Translations under genes and position numbers: made by a program
Notes under the pieces: model-generated
Told to the model about the DNA's origin: nothing
Seen by the model: the letters and a program-made list of their open reading frames with translations, nothing else
Database searches by the model: none
Shown: positions 1-12,359 of the stretch, piece by piece
Layout: each line of letters opens with the position of its first letter
Position numbering within the stretch: the stretch's first letter is position 1
Origin: Brevipalpus yothersi
Taxonomy: Eukaryota; Arthropoda; Arachnida; Trombidiformes; Tenuipalpidae
DNA: 64,000 nucleotides
Assembly: GCA_003956705.1 (NCBI GenBank)
Contig: QZCP01000165.1
Location: 26,871 to 90,870, forward strand
Direction: 5' to 3'

Positions 1-248
1 TAGGATATTATGAGCAATTGGGTTCATAACAACACTCAAATAAAATCTCAATATCTTGAAGAATGAATTTATCTGAAAATAGAAGAGGACATATTCCAAA
101 TTTTTGAGGAAGAAATCGAGGAAAAATTTAGAAAACTAGACAATGTTTGTGTCAAACAAATTTATTTCTGCGTGATACAGTTGGAAAACACAAAAAAGAT
201 AATAAAAATATTTTTCTTTGAGAATGATGATAATAATTAAGATGCTGA
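1..248. other. Intergenic, left edge
   Basis: AT-rich sequence downstream of the first receptor gene. I see no coding, RNA or repeat signal in it. Confidence 0.4.
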
Positions 249-1611
249 TCATCGTGTGAGCTTAAGATTTGCCACAAGTAAGAGCATTGAAGCCATCAAT
301 TCAAGAAAAGTCTATGAAGTAAGAAATATCATGTAATAGGATTACCAGAGGAGATAATTTTGACTTGATCACTTCAAACTTACTGAGACCATTCCTCTGG
401 AGGAAAAAACCATGAAACGAAAGCATGTAAATTCAATGGGCCTTTTTTCGGACAAGCTTATGATATCATTCAATTTAAGGTTGAGATCATTTTTTATCGC
501 AATTCGTGGAAGTATATGATATAACCTTCGAACAATTCTCCTTGTCTATAGTTAGAATAGGGTTTGCCAACTGTTAGTTGAAGAGATAATAGAATTTAAG
601 GGTACTCACCGATAAAGTCGATAATGCTCCAGCCAGATTGTATCCCACAATTGCTAAGGAAGTGGTTCCAAATGCTATTATTATGGCCACAAATTTTGTT
701 CCAGAAGATGCGTTTGAAAATAGAGCAGTAAAAAGCATTAGAACTGTATGGGCACACGCTGAACAATAAACTGATCCAACAATCGTTGAAAGAGACTTGT
801 TTGATTTTCTGGTGTCACAATAGAGGTCAAGATATTTTCTCAGAATAAGATCTACTTCAATTTCAGAGAATTTTTCATCATTTTCTTCCAATTTCTCAAG
901 CTTATGACTTATTTCATCGAGCCGAAATTTGGTGATTGAACAATAAGTCGTGAATAGGATCATGGCTACTTGTACTCCTCGAAAGAGGATATAATTTCCT
1001 CCTTGAGAAAGAATCCAAATAGGAAGCTGAAAAAATCTCAGAGCTCTGATGCCAGGTACAAATAACAGGCCAAAAATGAAACTTGCATTGGCGATATAAA
1101 AAATTCCCATCATCGCCGATCCTAGTGTAACATAGATCATATTGATCATTTTTCTTTCGGATTCCCATTTTGAGGCATCGTTTGTCCAATCTTCAATTCG
1201 TTGATCATCAAAATAAATTCTAATCCAATTTGAATGCGATTTTTGGAGATTAATATCTGAAAATGCCCACAGAATAGCAATGGTACTTAAATAACTAGCG
1301 AGAAAAGCTGCATCACCCAGAAGTCGAGTATTACCAAACAAAATACCAATATCACATAGAGTCAATTCTAAAAATGGATCATTTATGAACATTGTTAGAA
1401 TAATTCGAGCTGTATTGAAAATTGTTACAAATTTCGCTGCATGATTTGTACTTCTTGATGGTTTATTGTATTCACTAGACAGTTTTCCATAAAGGAAGCC
1501 ACATTGATGAAGAACTTGCTCGAAGTTGTAATCCAAAATTTTTAAAGAATGACTCTGTTTCACCCCTCCAATAAGTTTAAAAACTTCTGAAAACATATTT
1601 GAGTTTATCAA
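249..1611 (-). CDS. Gustatory receptor 1 of the array (408 aa, 3 exons)
   Basis: Predicted seven-transmembrane gustatory/chemosensory receptor, a plasma-membrane ligand-gated channel family. Exons on the minus strand: 610-1611, 384-545, 249-311 (334 + 54 + 20 codons, then TGA); introns of 64 and 72 bp with GTGAGT and GTAAGT donors and AG acceptors, both phase 0. Exon 1 has about six hydrophobic segments and the array's signature block with SNWIRIYFDDQ. Exon 2 has the motif RPIEFTCF, and exon 3 reads TFLELMASMLLLVANLK, taken as the last helix. The insect TYhhhhhQF motif is absent, as expected for divergent chelicerate receptors. The start is the first Met of the open frame; Met6 is an alternative. 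Splice sites were chosen because every paralogue in the window gives the same exon sizes. Confidence 0.85.
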
Positions 1612-2057
1612 CTTTATTCAATCATGATCAACTGACAAATATTCCAGATATTCCTGCAAAGACTTCATCAAAATAATTGGGCCTCGACCCTTTCACCAGC
1701 TTGTCCTAGGTAATACATCAATAATCAGTTTGTTATTAGCCCTTCTGAGTGCTCTCGCTAAACAGAGGCCTTTTTACAGTTACACAATATCAATTAGTAC
1801 TGTAGTTGTATCATTAAAGTTTTTTTAATCATCATTTTATATTGCATGTGTCTGGTTGCCTCATCATTTCCAATATTGAAGTTCTTTTCTCAATAGATAC
1901 CGTCGATGGTTTGTTTATTCAAATAAAACATTCATACAAAGCTCAAACTATATACATTGATCATGAATATTTTCATGCCCTGAGAGTGAAATCAATCGAA
2001 AAATCATCTTTATTGTTTGAGCTCCTCGTTCCAGATTAAGAATCACCATTTTTATCG
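1612..2057. other. Intergenic between receptor 1 and receptor 2
   Basis: About 450 bp holding the presumed upstream region of receptor 1 and the 3' flank of receptor 2. A 65-codon plus-strand frame here is antisense to no motif and looks fortuitous. Nothing else recognised. Confidence 0.4.
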
Positions 2058-3458
2058 CTATTCGCTCTTGGGCTTAAGATTTGCGACCAGTAAAAACATA
2101 TGAGCGGCTAGCTCAAGCAAAGTCTAGTGAAATAGAAAACAAACTGAGTTTTAATTTGAAAATTCGTTGGGGTGGCAGTGGATTCATCTTGCGTACCAAA
2201 ATTAAGCTTTTAGAAGAGAACTCAAGAAATTGGAAGCATGTGAACTGAATGGGTCTCTCTTCTGACATACTGATAATGTCGTTCAACTTCAGCCTCCGAT
2301 CATTTTCAAGTGTTATCCTTGGAAGTATGTGATAGAGCTTTTTAATAATTTGACCAGCCTGAATAAAATTGATCAGGTTCGAATGAATAAATTCGTTATA
2401 AGGTGGAAGAGCAGAGAAATTTAACTCACCGATGATATAGCAAATCGGCCGGCTAAATTAATCGCTGTGATACCCATAATTGTTGCACCGAAAACGGTAA
2501 GAATTGCTATAAACTTTGCGAGAGGAGATCCAGTTGAATATAGAGCAATGAATAACATCAAAATAATCAGAGCAAAAGTGGCACAATATACTGATCCAAT
2601 TAATACTGAGAGAGTTTTATTGGCCTTTCTTGTGTCCAAATATACAGACATGTAATGCTTAAGGATCGAATCTACTTCTTTACTACAATACTTGCCTGCT
2701 ATAAGCTCTAATTTATCTAATTTTCTCTGTATTTCATCTAATCGAAACTTGGAAATAAAACAATAGCTGTTAAATAGAAAAAACGTCGTTTGAACACCTC
2801 GGAGCATTATAAAATTGCTTCCTTGAGATAAAATCCAGATCGGAAACTGAACAGTTTTGGATACAATTGGTTCTGATACAAATAAGAGAGAAAAAATGAG
2901 ACAAGCATTTGCTGGAAAAAATATTCCCATCATAACCAAAGTTTGTGTAAAGTAAATCATATTAACAATTTTTCGTAAACTGTTCCAATTCGACACATCA
3001 TTTGTCCAATTTTCAATCTTTTGGTCTACAAAATATACAAGAATCCAATCTGAATGAGATTCTCTTCGATTGATTGCGGAGAATGCCCAAAGAATGGAAA
3101 TTGTACTCATGTAACAGGAGAGAAAAGCACCATCACCCAAAAGTCTCGTATTTCCGAACAAAATACCGATGTCACAAAGTGTCAAATTGATATTTTGATT
3201 GTTTATCACCATCGTGAAAAAAATTCTCAATGAAGTAGTAATAGTGAGAAAATATGCGATGGAATTGATGAGCTCGAGCTTGATTTTCTGGCTTTTCGGT
3301 AGAAATCTCTTATTTAAGAACCCACATTGATACAAAACTTTGTTATAATCATAGTCCAATAACTTGGTGAATTGTTTTTGCTTTTTCAGCCCAATGAACT
3401 CTATAATTGACTGCAACATGGTCAAAATTTCATAGAATTCGGTTGAGAATGCATTCAC
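2058..3458 (-). CDS. Gustatory receptor 2 of the array (418 aa, 3 exons)
   Basis: Exons on the minus strand: 2430-3458 (343 codons), 2197-2358 (54), 2058-2123 (21 plus TAG); introns 71 and 73 bp. The signature SDWILVYFVDQ lies in exon 1. Exon 2 contains RPIQFTCFQF and exon 3 reads TLLELAAHMFLLVANLK. The Q in PIQF and the AH in the last helix are shared with receptor 7 (20004-21344), so these two seem to belong to one subgroup. The N-terminus is about nine residues longer than in receptor 1; Met14 (MLQSII) would give a protein of the usual start. No frame break seen. Confidence 0.85.
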
Positions 3459-4520
3459 ACCAGGATTGATGATGACAATTGATGTAACTATGTGAGACAG
3501 TATTGAACAGTTTCCAAGATGGGTCTTGTTTTTCGAAAATAGTATTTTCGTTTCCCAGCCGTTAAATGTTCAAACTTTGCGTGATCCTCAACAGCTCAAA
3601 TACTTTTCATCTACTTATATAAGAGTCTTCAGAAAACTTGAGGGTTCAATATGTCATTTATGATTGTATAATCTCAATAAAGAACATAAATGACGTTGCA
3701 TGACACAATTCTGGATCCCCATTCTAGAGGGTCTTTCGAAGAAAAGTCGAAACTCAATATTCTAAATTGATGTTTCATGCCTCTCAAGGCGCTAATGAAA
3801 TCAAATTGAGAGAATTGATTCGGATTGACTGAAGTCTTTTATGATTTGATGGACTTATCTGAGTCTTATTGAAAGGGAAAAATTCTAATGTCTAGCCTAT
3901 CGAAAGAAACTTTAACTTCAATTACCACTGAGGTCCTATCGATGAAACCACTTTTTATGGGTGGAAAGAAATCTCAACTATTTACTCCAGCTTCTTTGAA
4001 GAGATTTACTTCTTTAACTACTAAAGAAATATTAATGATACTGGTAATGTGCATACTAGTAGATGTACTTCTAATTGGCTCTAGTAATGGGCTGATATCT
4101 ATTTGGAACCATTAATAATAAGCATTTCAGTCACAAGAAATTTGGAAATTATCTATATTTCATAGAAGAAATGGAAAAAACAAAGTTACAAGAAGAGACA
4201 ATTGCACGCAATATGCGATCACTCTGGATGCAATCGATATGGGTGAAGAAGTTTTATTATCTTCATAATTCATTTTATTCTTCACTCTGAAGAATGAAAT
4301 GGAATGGATATTCGTGGATACAATCAGTGTGGTTAGTTCAAAAAGAAAGGAAAGCAACACCTCCTCATACCTTAGTTTACCTTAGTTTTTTGGCGTGCAT
4401 GAGAGGATACAAAAGATTATACAGGTAAGTCAGATAAAAAAAACAGTCCAGCCTAAATTTTGCTGATTTGGGGCATTTTTCGATATCCATGTGGTATTTT
4501 AGGACGGCACTTAAGTACAA
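3459..4520. other. Intergenic, no supported gene
   Basis: About 1 kb upstream of receptor 2. It contains a 75-codon plus-strand frame (3888-4115) with no recognisable motif and a short minus-strand frame (4160-4360). Neither has splice or domain support, so neither is annotated. Confidence 0.4.
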
Positions 4521-4665
4521 CTTACCAGTGTTGTTCGTTGGGACACTTTCACAGAGAAATCCAGACTGAGACAGAATATCTTCAAAGTTATAAGCTAGCA
4601 GCCTAGAAGACTCTTATTTTCCTCAGTTCGAGAAATTCACTGGCAATTGGCACATTAATAAATTG
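4521..4665 (-). pseudogene. Gustatory receptor relic, N-terminal fragment
   Basis: The minus strand encodes a decayed copy of the N-terminus of receptor 7: LRKIR, then a frame shift and a stop, then YNFEDILSQSGFLCESVPTNNTG, here matching at nucleotide level the segment at about 21205-21310. The rest of the gene is missing. Further along, 4860-5060 still resembles the sequence upstream of receptor 7 (21540-21720: TTGATTGATTTTT..ATAATGATTT, then TCATGATTGAATGG against CATGATTCGATGG). So a whole gene copy with its promoter was duplicated and then mostly deleted. Confidence 0.7.
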
Positions 4666-5319
4666 TTTATATCCGATAAACGTTATACCGTGATAACGTG
4701 AAACGTCCATCGAAGTATGAAGCATCCATCATCATGGAATGATATACATGTACATGTATTTAACTTATTTAAATATCGGCTCGTTGGAGAGCGATTCCCT
4801 GAATTTCACTCGAAATGCTCTGACTGAAGAACTTCCCGTAATGAATAAAACTCTGTTCTTGGGTTGATTGATTTTTTAATGGAACGATAATGATTTCATA
4901 ATTAGTATTGAGAAGGTAGATACTCACAGGAACTCAAATTCTCCATGATCTAGCTTTTTGGAGATTCATGATGGGATTGCTCTCCTCCAGTCTCGTGTCT
5001 AAATATTGAAGTCTTCATGATTGAATGGTTCAGAAAAAAATCGTATCGAGTAAAGAATCAAGCTCAGTATAATGAACTGTTGGAACAAAATAGGAGTGTC
5101 TTATCAGGTCATAGATTTGATAAAGAATCGCTTGAACTCTCATTACAAACCTTAAAAAATTAATGAGGGAGCAGGTAATATCTAAGATTCAAGAAAAGAG
5201 TGCTGATTTCATACTACTGTATCTCATCGAATGAAAAAAGATTTATTTATTGATCCTGTTTTCTCGAATCTTTGACAGTTATGAGAATTGATCAAGTAGA
5301 ACTATGAGTGTAATTCCAT
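4666..5319. other. Decayed duplicate of the receptor 7 upstream region
   Basis: Non-coding. Patchy similarity to 21.5-21.75 kb, as described for the relic next to it. No open frame of interest. Confidence 0.5.
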
Positions 5320-6732
5320 TTAGTTTTGTCGTGTTTGCTTTAAATTTGCTATGAGCAAAAACATAGAAGCCATCAGCTCCAGAAGAGTCTAGAGGGACAG
5401 AGAATAGTTTGAAAATATCAGAAACAATATCAAAAATTATTCATGACTGACAGCGCTTACCGAGATCATACCTCTTGTCGAGAAAATTAAAAAGTGGAAG
5501 CATGTGAATTCAATTGGTTTTCCCTCAGAAAGACTAATCATATCGTCCAATTTCAGGCTCAATTCATTTTTCGCCGTCATTCGAGGAAGAATATGGTACA
5601 TTCTCTGAACAATCTGTTTGATCTATCGATAAGATTGAAAGCGAGAATTTTGTTAAGCTTTTCCTGTCACGAATGAATAATATGCACTCACTGATGAAGT
5701 GGAAAATCTTCCAGCCAGATTGAATCCCACTATTCCCAAGAATGTAGTTTCAGATGTTATACAGATAGCGACCAATTTGGTACCAGAGGAGGCATTCGAA
5801 TAAAGAGCAGTGAATAGCATCAGAATTGTGAGAGCACATGCAGAACAATAAACTGATCCAACTATTATAGACAGGGACACATTTGATTTCCTGGTATCCT
5901 GATAAATCTGAAGATATTTTCGTAGAATTGAATTGACTTCAGTTTCAGAGAACTTCGAATCACTTGTTTTCAACTCCATGAGCTTATAACTTATCTGATC
6001 TAATCGAAACTTGGTCATGAAACAATAACTGTTGAGCAAAAATAAAGTTACCTGTACACCTCGTAGAAAAATGTAATTTCCTCCTTGAGACAGAATCCAG
6101 ATAGGAATCTGTAGAGATCTCAAAACTTCAATATCAGATAAGAACAGGAGACCACAAATGAGACTAGCATTGACGGGATAGAAAACCCCCATCATAACTA
6201 TTGATAGAGCGATGTAAATTGTGTTGATTGTTTTCTGTAGGACATTCCAATCAGCATCATTATGGGCCCAATTTGCGATTTTTTGATCGACAAAATAAAT
6301 TCGAATCCAATCAGAGTGAGGTTTTTTCGTATTGATGGCTGAAAAGGCCCATAAAATTGCAATTGTGCTTAGATAGCTTGAGAGGAAAGCAGCATCACCT
6401 AAAAGTCTAGCATTTCCAAACAAAATACCCACATCACAAAATGTTAGCCTAATACTTGGATCACTGATGAACATTGTGAATATGATTCGAGCTGTGTTGA
6501 AAACTGTTAAAAAGTAGGCCAAAATATTTGCCTGGTCATGATGTCTCTGATCTCCGTCTATGAGAAAATTACTATAAAGGAATCCACACTTCTGTAGAAC
6601 TTTTTCAAAATCGTAGTTCAATATTTTCACAAGTCTCTCTCTTCCTTCGATGTGTTCTGGAATTGATCTGGACATTTTGAAGCATTTCAACCAGATTACA
6701 AGGACTTGGTCACATTTTCTCCCAATTCTCAT
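5320..6732 (-). CDS. Gustatory receptor 3 of the array (423 aa, 3 exons)
   Basis: Minus-strand exons 5692-6732 (347 codons), 5461-5622 (54) and 5320-5388 (22 plus TAA); introns 69 and 72 bp. Exon 1 has SDWIRIYFVDQ and a long run of hydrophobic segments. Exon 2 has KPIEFTCFHF and ends STRGMIS, and exon 3 reads TLLELMASMFLLIANLK. Closest in the window to receptor 1. The open frame starts with a 19-residue extension (MRIGRK...); Met20 (MSRSIPEH) lies at the position where the other receptors begin and may be the true start. The exon 2 acceptor was placed at 5622, rather than the AG nine bases further in, because this restores the 54-codon exon. Confidence 0.85.
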
Positions 6733-7394
6733 GGAATTTCTCAGTCAAAAGTAGCATTTGATGCATCTTGGTTTTAACCCAAAATGTCCTGGATACGGTT
6801 TTCGATTGTTATTCAAATATCTCGTCTCTACGTGCGTGTTTGTTCATAGTTTTCGTTAATTCGTTAACTTTTATCACCGAAAGATTCTGGCTCGCGTGTA
6901 TTTTCACACTTTTGTATGAGTTTTACTGATCTTGATTTCATGAACACCATCCTTGTTTCTATCCTATGAAGAAATAAACTGATTACAGTCTAAAGTGAGA
7001 ACGAAATTGAGATTAAAGAAATTGGATTTCGAAAGAAAAAATAATTACTCTATCGATACAGTAATGTAGAAGATGAAATAGAGTTTCTTAACTTTCGTTC
7101 CAACTCTCCTCTCAAAATTAGGGCTTTCTTCTTATGCGTCCCATTATAAATTCAGGCAAGTGCAGAATAATGATAGGGTGAAGATTTATGCACCAAGATG
7201 CTTATCAGTGAAATACTGTGCAATTTTATACAGAGAATAGGAGAAGATCGGTTGTCAGTCATCATCCGAATCGAAAGTTTCATGATTATCTCCAAGAGAA
7301 TAGTTAATTCATTGATTTCCAGTTTTGAGAATCTTCTTCAAATCCTAGGTTTTGTGAATATAAAATGGTGAATATTCCAATTAAGCCTTTTTAT
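6733..7394. other. Intergenic, nothing recognised
   Basis: Upstream flank of receptor 3, AT-rich, without a supportable reading frame, RNA gene or repeat. Confidence 0.4.
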
Positions 7395-7655
7395 TCAATG
7401 TTGAGTTTGAGATGCGTAGCTAGCAAACATACAGGGAGGCTAAGCTCTAGTAGGGCCAGTTAAGATGAGGTTCATTTAGGGTAATTTCAATGTGGAATGT
7501 ACCAATAAAAAAGCTCCTGGAGAATAAAGCAAAGAAGTGAAAACTCGAGAATTGGATTAGTTTCCCCTCTGATATGATTGAGTTTTTCGTGATTCTTGAA
7601 TAACTATCAATTTCGTTCCTTGAGCTGTCCTTCAACAAACCTGGTGCAACCATCA
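7395..7655 (-). pseudogene. Gustatory receptor relic, exons 2 and 3 only
   Basis: On the minus strand about 7490-7640 reads ITKNSIISEGKLIQFSSFHFF, a degenerate version of the receptor middle exon (..SEGKPIEFTCFHF..), and 7397-7455 reads LLELSLPVCLLATHLKLN, a degenerate version of the last exon. No exon 1 is found upstream: the next receptor starts 0.5 kb away. A similar relic of exon 2 lies at 14815-14960, so this fragment was present before the segmental duplication. Confidence 0.65.
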
Positions 7656-8127
7656 ATTATTAGATAGACTAATACAATTAAAATTAGTGATTGCTACTTG
7701 GAGTACAATGTAACTTTTCCCCTTGATTGGGAAGCAATTTTCTTATCAAAGAGAGATCATTATTTGTCAGTTCATTTGATATATTTAATTGATAGGCAAG
7801 AAATGTTATATTTTCGCGATCTGGATCAGAGAATTTACTCCTGGGTCTTCAAATCATCAAACTGACAAAACTATCCTCTGAATTAGATTAACTAGGGGCA
7901 AATAATTTCCCTAATGAAAGTTTTCCAAGTGTAACTGAGTTCAGATTACAATGTATTCCATATGCATTTGATATCGAGTATCATAGAGACTTGACAGATT
8001 CGAAATTTTCATTTCTCATCATAGGATTTTGAACTGGTAGCAATCCATTCTACCCAGTTGCTCCAGATCCTTTTGGCTCAAGCTCAGCTCTAGGACAAAT
8101 GATTGAGAGGGATAACTTCCACCATCA
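7656..8127. other. Intergenic, duplicated at 15300-15752
   Basis: Non-coding 3' flank of receptor 4. It aligns along its length with 15300-15752 (shared stretches such as TTAGTGATTGCTACTTGG), marking the left part of the segmental duplication. Confidence 0.6.
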
Positions 8128-9575
8128 TCATGTACTATTAAGGGTGGCCACAAGAAGAAACATAGTTGACATAAATTCCAAGATTGTCTTGATGGGAAAG
8201 AAAAAGAATTGAAAAAAATGGAAACATTAACGATTTGAGGCATACCATGACCATGGTTCTTGATGATAGGACGAAGAAATCAAAGCATGTAAACTCAATT
8301 GGTTTATCAACCGATAGACCTATGATATTATTCAATTTCAGACGCCATTTATTACCAGAGGTTAGCCATGGAAAATTATGGTACAGCATTCCGATGATTC
8401 TTCTTGCCTAATAAATTGGAAAAATATTTTAAATGATTGTTATATAAGTGATAGATAATTGGCCTCACCGGTGAGTTAGGTAATCTTGCAGCTAAATTAA
8501 ATGCAATATTTATCACAACAGTTGCATCACATACTAAACTGAAAGCCATCACCTTAACACCAGGAGTTGCATTTGAATAGAGGCCAGTGTAGAGCATTAT
8601 GAGTATCGAAAAGTAGGATAGACTATAGATAGTTCCAACGATGAATGAAAGAGATTCATTCGATTTTGTTGTAATGTGATAGACATGAAGGTAATTCCTC
8701 AATATGGGATGAAACTCTCGTCCCTTAAGAGTCTTTTTGTTTATTTGAAGCAAATTGAGCCTATTTTCTATTTCTTCGAATCGAAATTTTGTAATCAAAC
8801 AGTAGCTAAGGAAAAAGTAAATGGTGATATGAATTGCTCTGAAGAAGAGATAACTTGCTATGAAGGATAGGGTCCAGACTGGAAATTGAAATATTTTCGT
8901 TATTTCAGTGCTAGAAATGAATGAAACAAGAGAAAATAGAGTGATGAAAATACCAGAGAATATTATCACCGACATATTTAGTACCATATAGAGCCTATTG
9001 ATTCTTTTCCTTAATAGTCTCCAAGTCGATGCATGATTAGTCCAATCATTGACATTTTGATCATCCAGTTGAACACGGATCCAATCAGAATTCGGCTTTT
9101 TCCAGTCAATTTTTGACATTCCCCAGAAAGTGGCAAGGGTATTGAAACATACTAAAATAATACAGGCATCAACTAGAAGTCTAGTATTACCGAATAGAAC
9201 ACCGATATCAAGAAGTGCCAGTTCAATAAGAGGATCATTTATGAACATCAACGATATGCACCTCATGGTGGTGAAGAGTACGACAAAGAATGCCATACGA
9301 TTAATAGCATTTGTGGCTGATGAGCAAAATTTTTCGACCATGAGATCGCCACTCAGAAAACCATTCATATACATGGAAGCTTCATAACTGTACCCCAAAA
9401 GCCTGGATGATTGTCGAATTTTTTCCATCCCAATAAACTTTAAGATGAATTTCATCATTGACCATAATTTTCCCCCTCCCCTATGAAGGCTGAATCGAGA
9501 ATATGTTCGAGGAACTTGGCCCACACTTTCAATCATCATGGAAAGTATGTACAAGGTAGACCTTAGGAATCTCAC
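8128..9575 (-). CDS. Gustatory receptor 4 of the array (up to 442 aa, 3 exons)
   Basis: Minus-strand exons 8469-9575 (369 codons), 8246-8407 (54), 8128-8187 (19 plus TGA); introns 61 and 58 bp. Exon 1 includes NSDWIRVQLDDQ, exon 2 KPIEFTCFDFF, exon 3 TILEFMSTMFLLVATL. The open frame has a 38-residue extension (MRFLRSTLYIL...) before MMKFILKFIGMEK, where most other receptors start. The same extension is present in its paralogue receptor 6, so the upstream Met may be real, but it could equally be transcribed leader. Exon 2 is identical to that of receptor 6 except for one synonymous base, far closer than the rest of the gene. Confidence 0.85.
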
Positions 9576-10938
9576 TTTTCAATCACTTTTTGAAATGATT
9601 TTCACTATTCCTCAGTTTTTGCACTAAAACTAGACATCCGCACAGAGAAAGTAACGAATGATTTGATCTATAAGCTTTCCGTTTCTTTGCATGTTCAACG
9701 TATTCCATTTATTGTATCCAGGGAACATCTTGTTCAAATAGGCTAAACCCGATGGTGATAGCTCGCGATGTAGTTTCTTGGTGAGATAACGTGGTTAATT
9801 ACCATTTTCCTGAATTTCGCGTTTTAATGCTTCATATATCTATCTATCAATGTCTCTTACAACATATCTCTCACACGATAGTTGGTTAGCTAGTTAGTTA
9901 GTTAATCGACCAATATTGACCTCGTCCAGATGTATAATGTATATCCTTGAACTAAGACCTGTCACTTATTGATCATCATCATCATTAAATCTATTCCGAA
10001 TTCACTGTTTCCTTCTGATGCTTGATTCATCCCTAATCCAATGTATCAGTTCATGTGATTGAGGGTACCTTTTTACTCAATTTAAATGCATTTTGAGAAT
10101 CTGAGTCGAGTTCAGATTTTCATGACTATTGGTAAATTGGCTCAAGAATGCTTGTCACTGTTTAAGTCATGAAATCCAGGATTAGGAAATACACAATGAA
10201 ATACTCACCCGATAACATCTCACTAATAACTCTATAGTTAACCAACAGCCTTCATTGTTAAATATGGAAAAATTAAAGATGAGAGCAGATTTTCTTTTGT
10301 TGATTGATTCTCGGAAACAATTCAGACAAACAATAATCGGTTTTCAATTTAAATTAGCTACTAATGCAAATTCGCAGATACATATGTACATTGTGTATTT
10401 CAGACCATCACCTCTATTCAGGTTTTGAGTTTTCGTTTTGCAAGCAATTACATGCATGTAAATGTATTAATTTGTGCTAAAATCGATAAAATTGATCGAT
10501 TTCCCGAAAATTGATTTAAATGATGTGGGCTTCCACAAGCCAGTTAGTAATTCTCAAAAACCAGGAGGAATTCTGATATAATCCTGCTGAATATTTGATG
10601 TTCACTATGAAAAGAAGATCACGGGATCCTGCTCGAAAATTTTTTTGGCTCTCTAAGCCATCGAACGAATAGAACTATCATCTAGAGCACATTTGGAAAT
10701 CAGTGGAATCTTTTAAAGAATGTTACAAAGAATATCGAAAAGGTCGCTTGATTTTGAAAGAAATTGAGCTCATGTACCGATGTATTCCATATTCAATCGA
10801 GAGCTAGTGTCTTAGGATGTTGATTGATAGACGATTCTCAGTTTTGATGACTGCAACTGATCTTGAAAAGGCCAACAGTATCTCATACGACAGGATAGAT
10901 GTAAAATAGATCATTCGAGAGAATACCATCCATTATAG
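9576..10938. other. Intergenic, duplicated at 17197-17988
   Basis: Upstream flank of receptor 4 and 3' flank of receptor 5. Several blocks recur in the same order in 17197-17988 (for example TGTTTAAGTCATGAAATCCAGG at 10157 and 17740), where about 0.5 kb is missing. No gene seen. Confidence 0.5.
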
Positions 10939-12359
10939 TTACGCTTGCTTGAGATTGGTGACAAGAAGAAACATGAAGGACATCAACTCCAAGAGGGTCT
11001 TAAAAAAGTGAGAAATTATTGGTAAAAAGTTAACATATGAGTGATTCAATGCTTACCATGATCATGCCTCTGGACGAGAGAGCAAAAAAATCGAAACATG
11101 TGAACTGGATTGGTCTCTCAACCGATAAACTTATGATATTATTCAATTTGAAATGCCATTCATTAGTAGGATTCAATCGTGGAAGATTATGATACAGCAT
11201 AAGGGTACCCCTCTCAGCCTAATGGATCGGAGAAATGTGTTGATCAATTGTCATCTTTATGATATAGACTCACCGATGATATGGTCGATCTTGCAGATAA
11301 ATTAAATGCGATGGTTATTACAGCGGTGATCCCGAGTGCTAAGCTGATGGCAATCACCTTTACACCAGGAGTTGCATTTGAATAGAGGCCAGTGTATAAT
11401 ATCATGATCAATCCAAAGAAGGACAGAAAATAAATCATTCCAACAATAAAAGAGAGAGATTCATTCGATTTTTTTGTACCATTATAGACATGGAGATAAT
11501 TCCACATTATCGGATAAAATTCTGGTCCTTCAAAGGTTTTACTGTCCATCTGAAGATCATTCAGCATGCCTTTGGTTACTTCTAATCGATATTTTGTAAT
11601 CAAACAATAGCTAGTTAAAAAGAAAACGCTGATGTGACCTGCTCTGAGGAATAGATAACTACCTATCTGACATAGAATCCAGATTGGAAATTGAAATATT
11701 TTCGCTGCATTGGTGCTAGGGAGAAAAAGGAGAGGAGAAAATAGGGCAAAGAACCCCCCATAAAATACTATCAAGAGTACAGTAAGCACCACGTAAATTT
11801 TATTGATTCTTCTCCTCAACAGATTCCAAGTCGAAGCATCATGAGCCCAATCTGGTGCACTTTGATCAGCCAGATGAACACGAATCCAATCAGAATTTGG
11901 CTTTTTCCAGTCTATAACTGACAATCCCCAGAGAGTGGCAAGAGCATTGATATGCAGTAAAACAAAGACTCCATCACTCAAAAGTCTAGTATCTCCAAAT
12001 AGAACACCTATGTCACAAAGTATCAGTCCAATGTGTGGATCACTTATGAACATTAGCGATATGCACCTCACAGTGTTGAAAAGTGTGATAAAGTATGCCA
12101 TACGATTGATAGTATTTCTGGTTGAGCAGCTAAGTTTTCCTTTCAGAAAATTGCCATTCAAAAAACCGCACAGATACAAGGCAGCCTCAAAATTATACTC
12201 CAATACCTTGGATGACGGCTGATGTTTTGTCATTCCAAAGAACTTTGTTACTGATTTCATCATTGACCTTAATTTTTCCCCTTCCCCACGAAGGCCGAAT
12301 CGAGAATATGTTCGATGAACTCGGCTCACACTTCCAATCATCATGAAGAGTAGGTACAA
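10939..12359 (-). CDS. Gustatory receptor 5 of the array (up to 435 aa, 3 exons)
   Basis: Minus-strand exons 11274-12359 (362 codons), 11057-11218 (54), 10939-10998 (19 plus TAA); introns 55 and 58 bp. Signature NSDWIRVHLADQ in exon 1, RPIQFTCFDFF in exon 2, TLLELMSFMFLLVTNLK in exon 3. As in receptor 4 the frame begins with an extension (MYLLFMMIG...); Met35-36 (MMKSVTKFFG) matches the usual start. It is the intact partner of the pseudogene at 17989-19386. Their first 290 bp, including the 5' flank, are nearly identical, while the remainder is clearly more diverged. Confidence 0.85.

Noticed and set aside
3888..4115. 75-codon plus-strand frame as a small gene
   Set aside because: No motif, no splice or signal-peptide pattern, and no second copy in the duplicated parts of the window.
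9130..9387. Plus-strand frames inside receptor exons (here, and at 11935-12222, 13724-14029, 16766-17008, 18976-19242)
   Set aside because: They are antisense to the same conserved receptor block in each gene and resemble each other only because the sense strands do.
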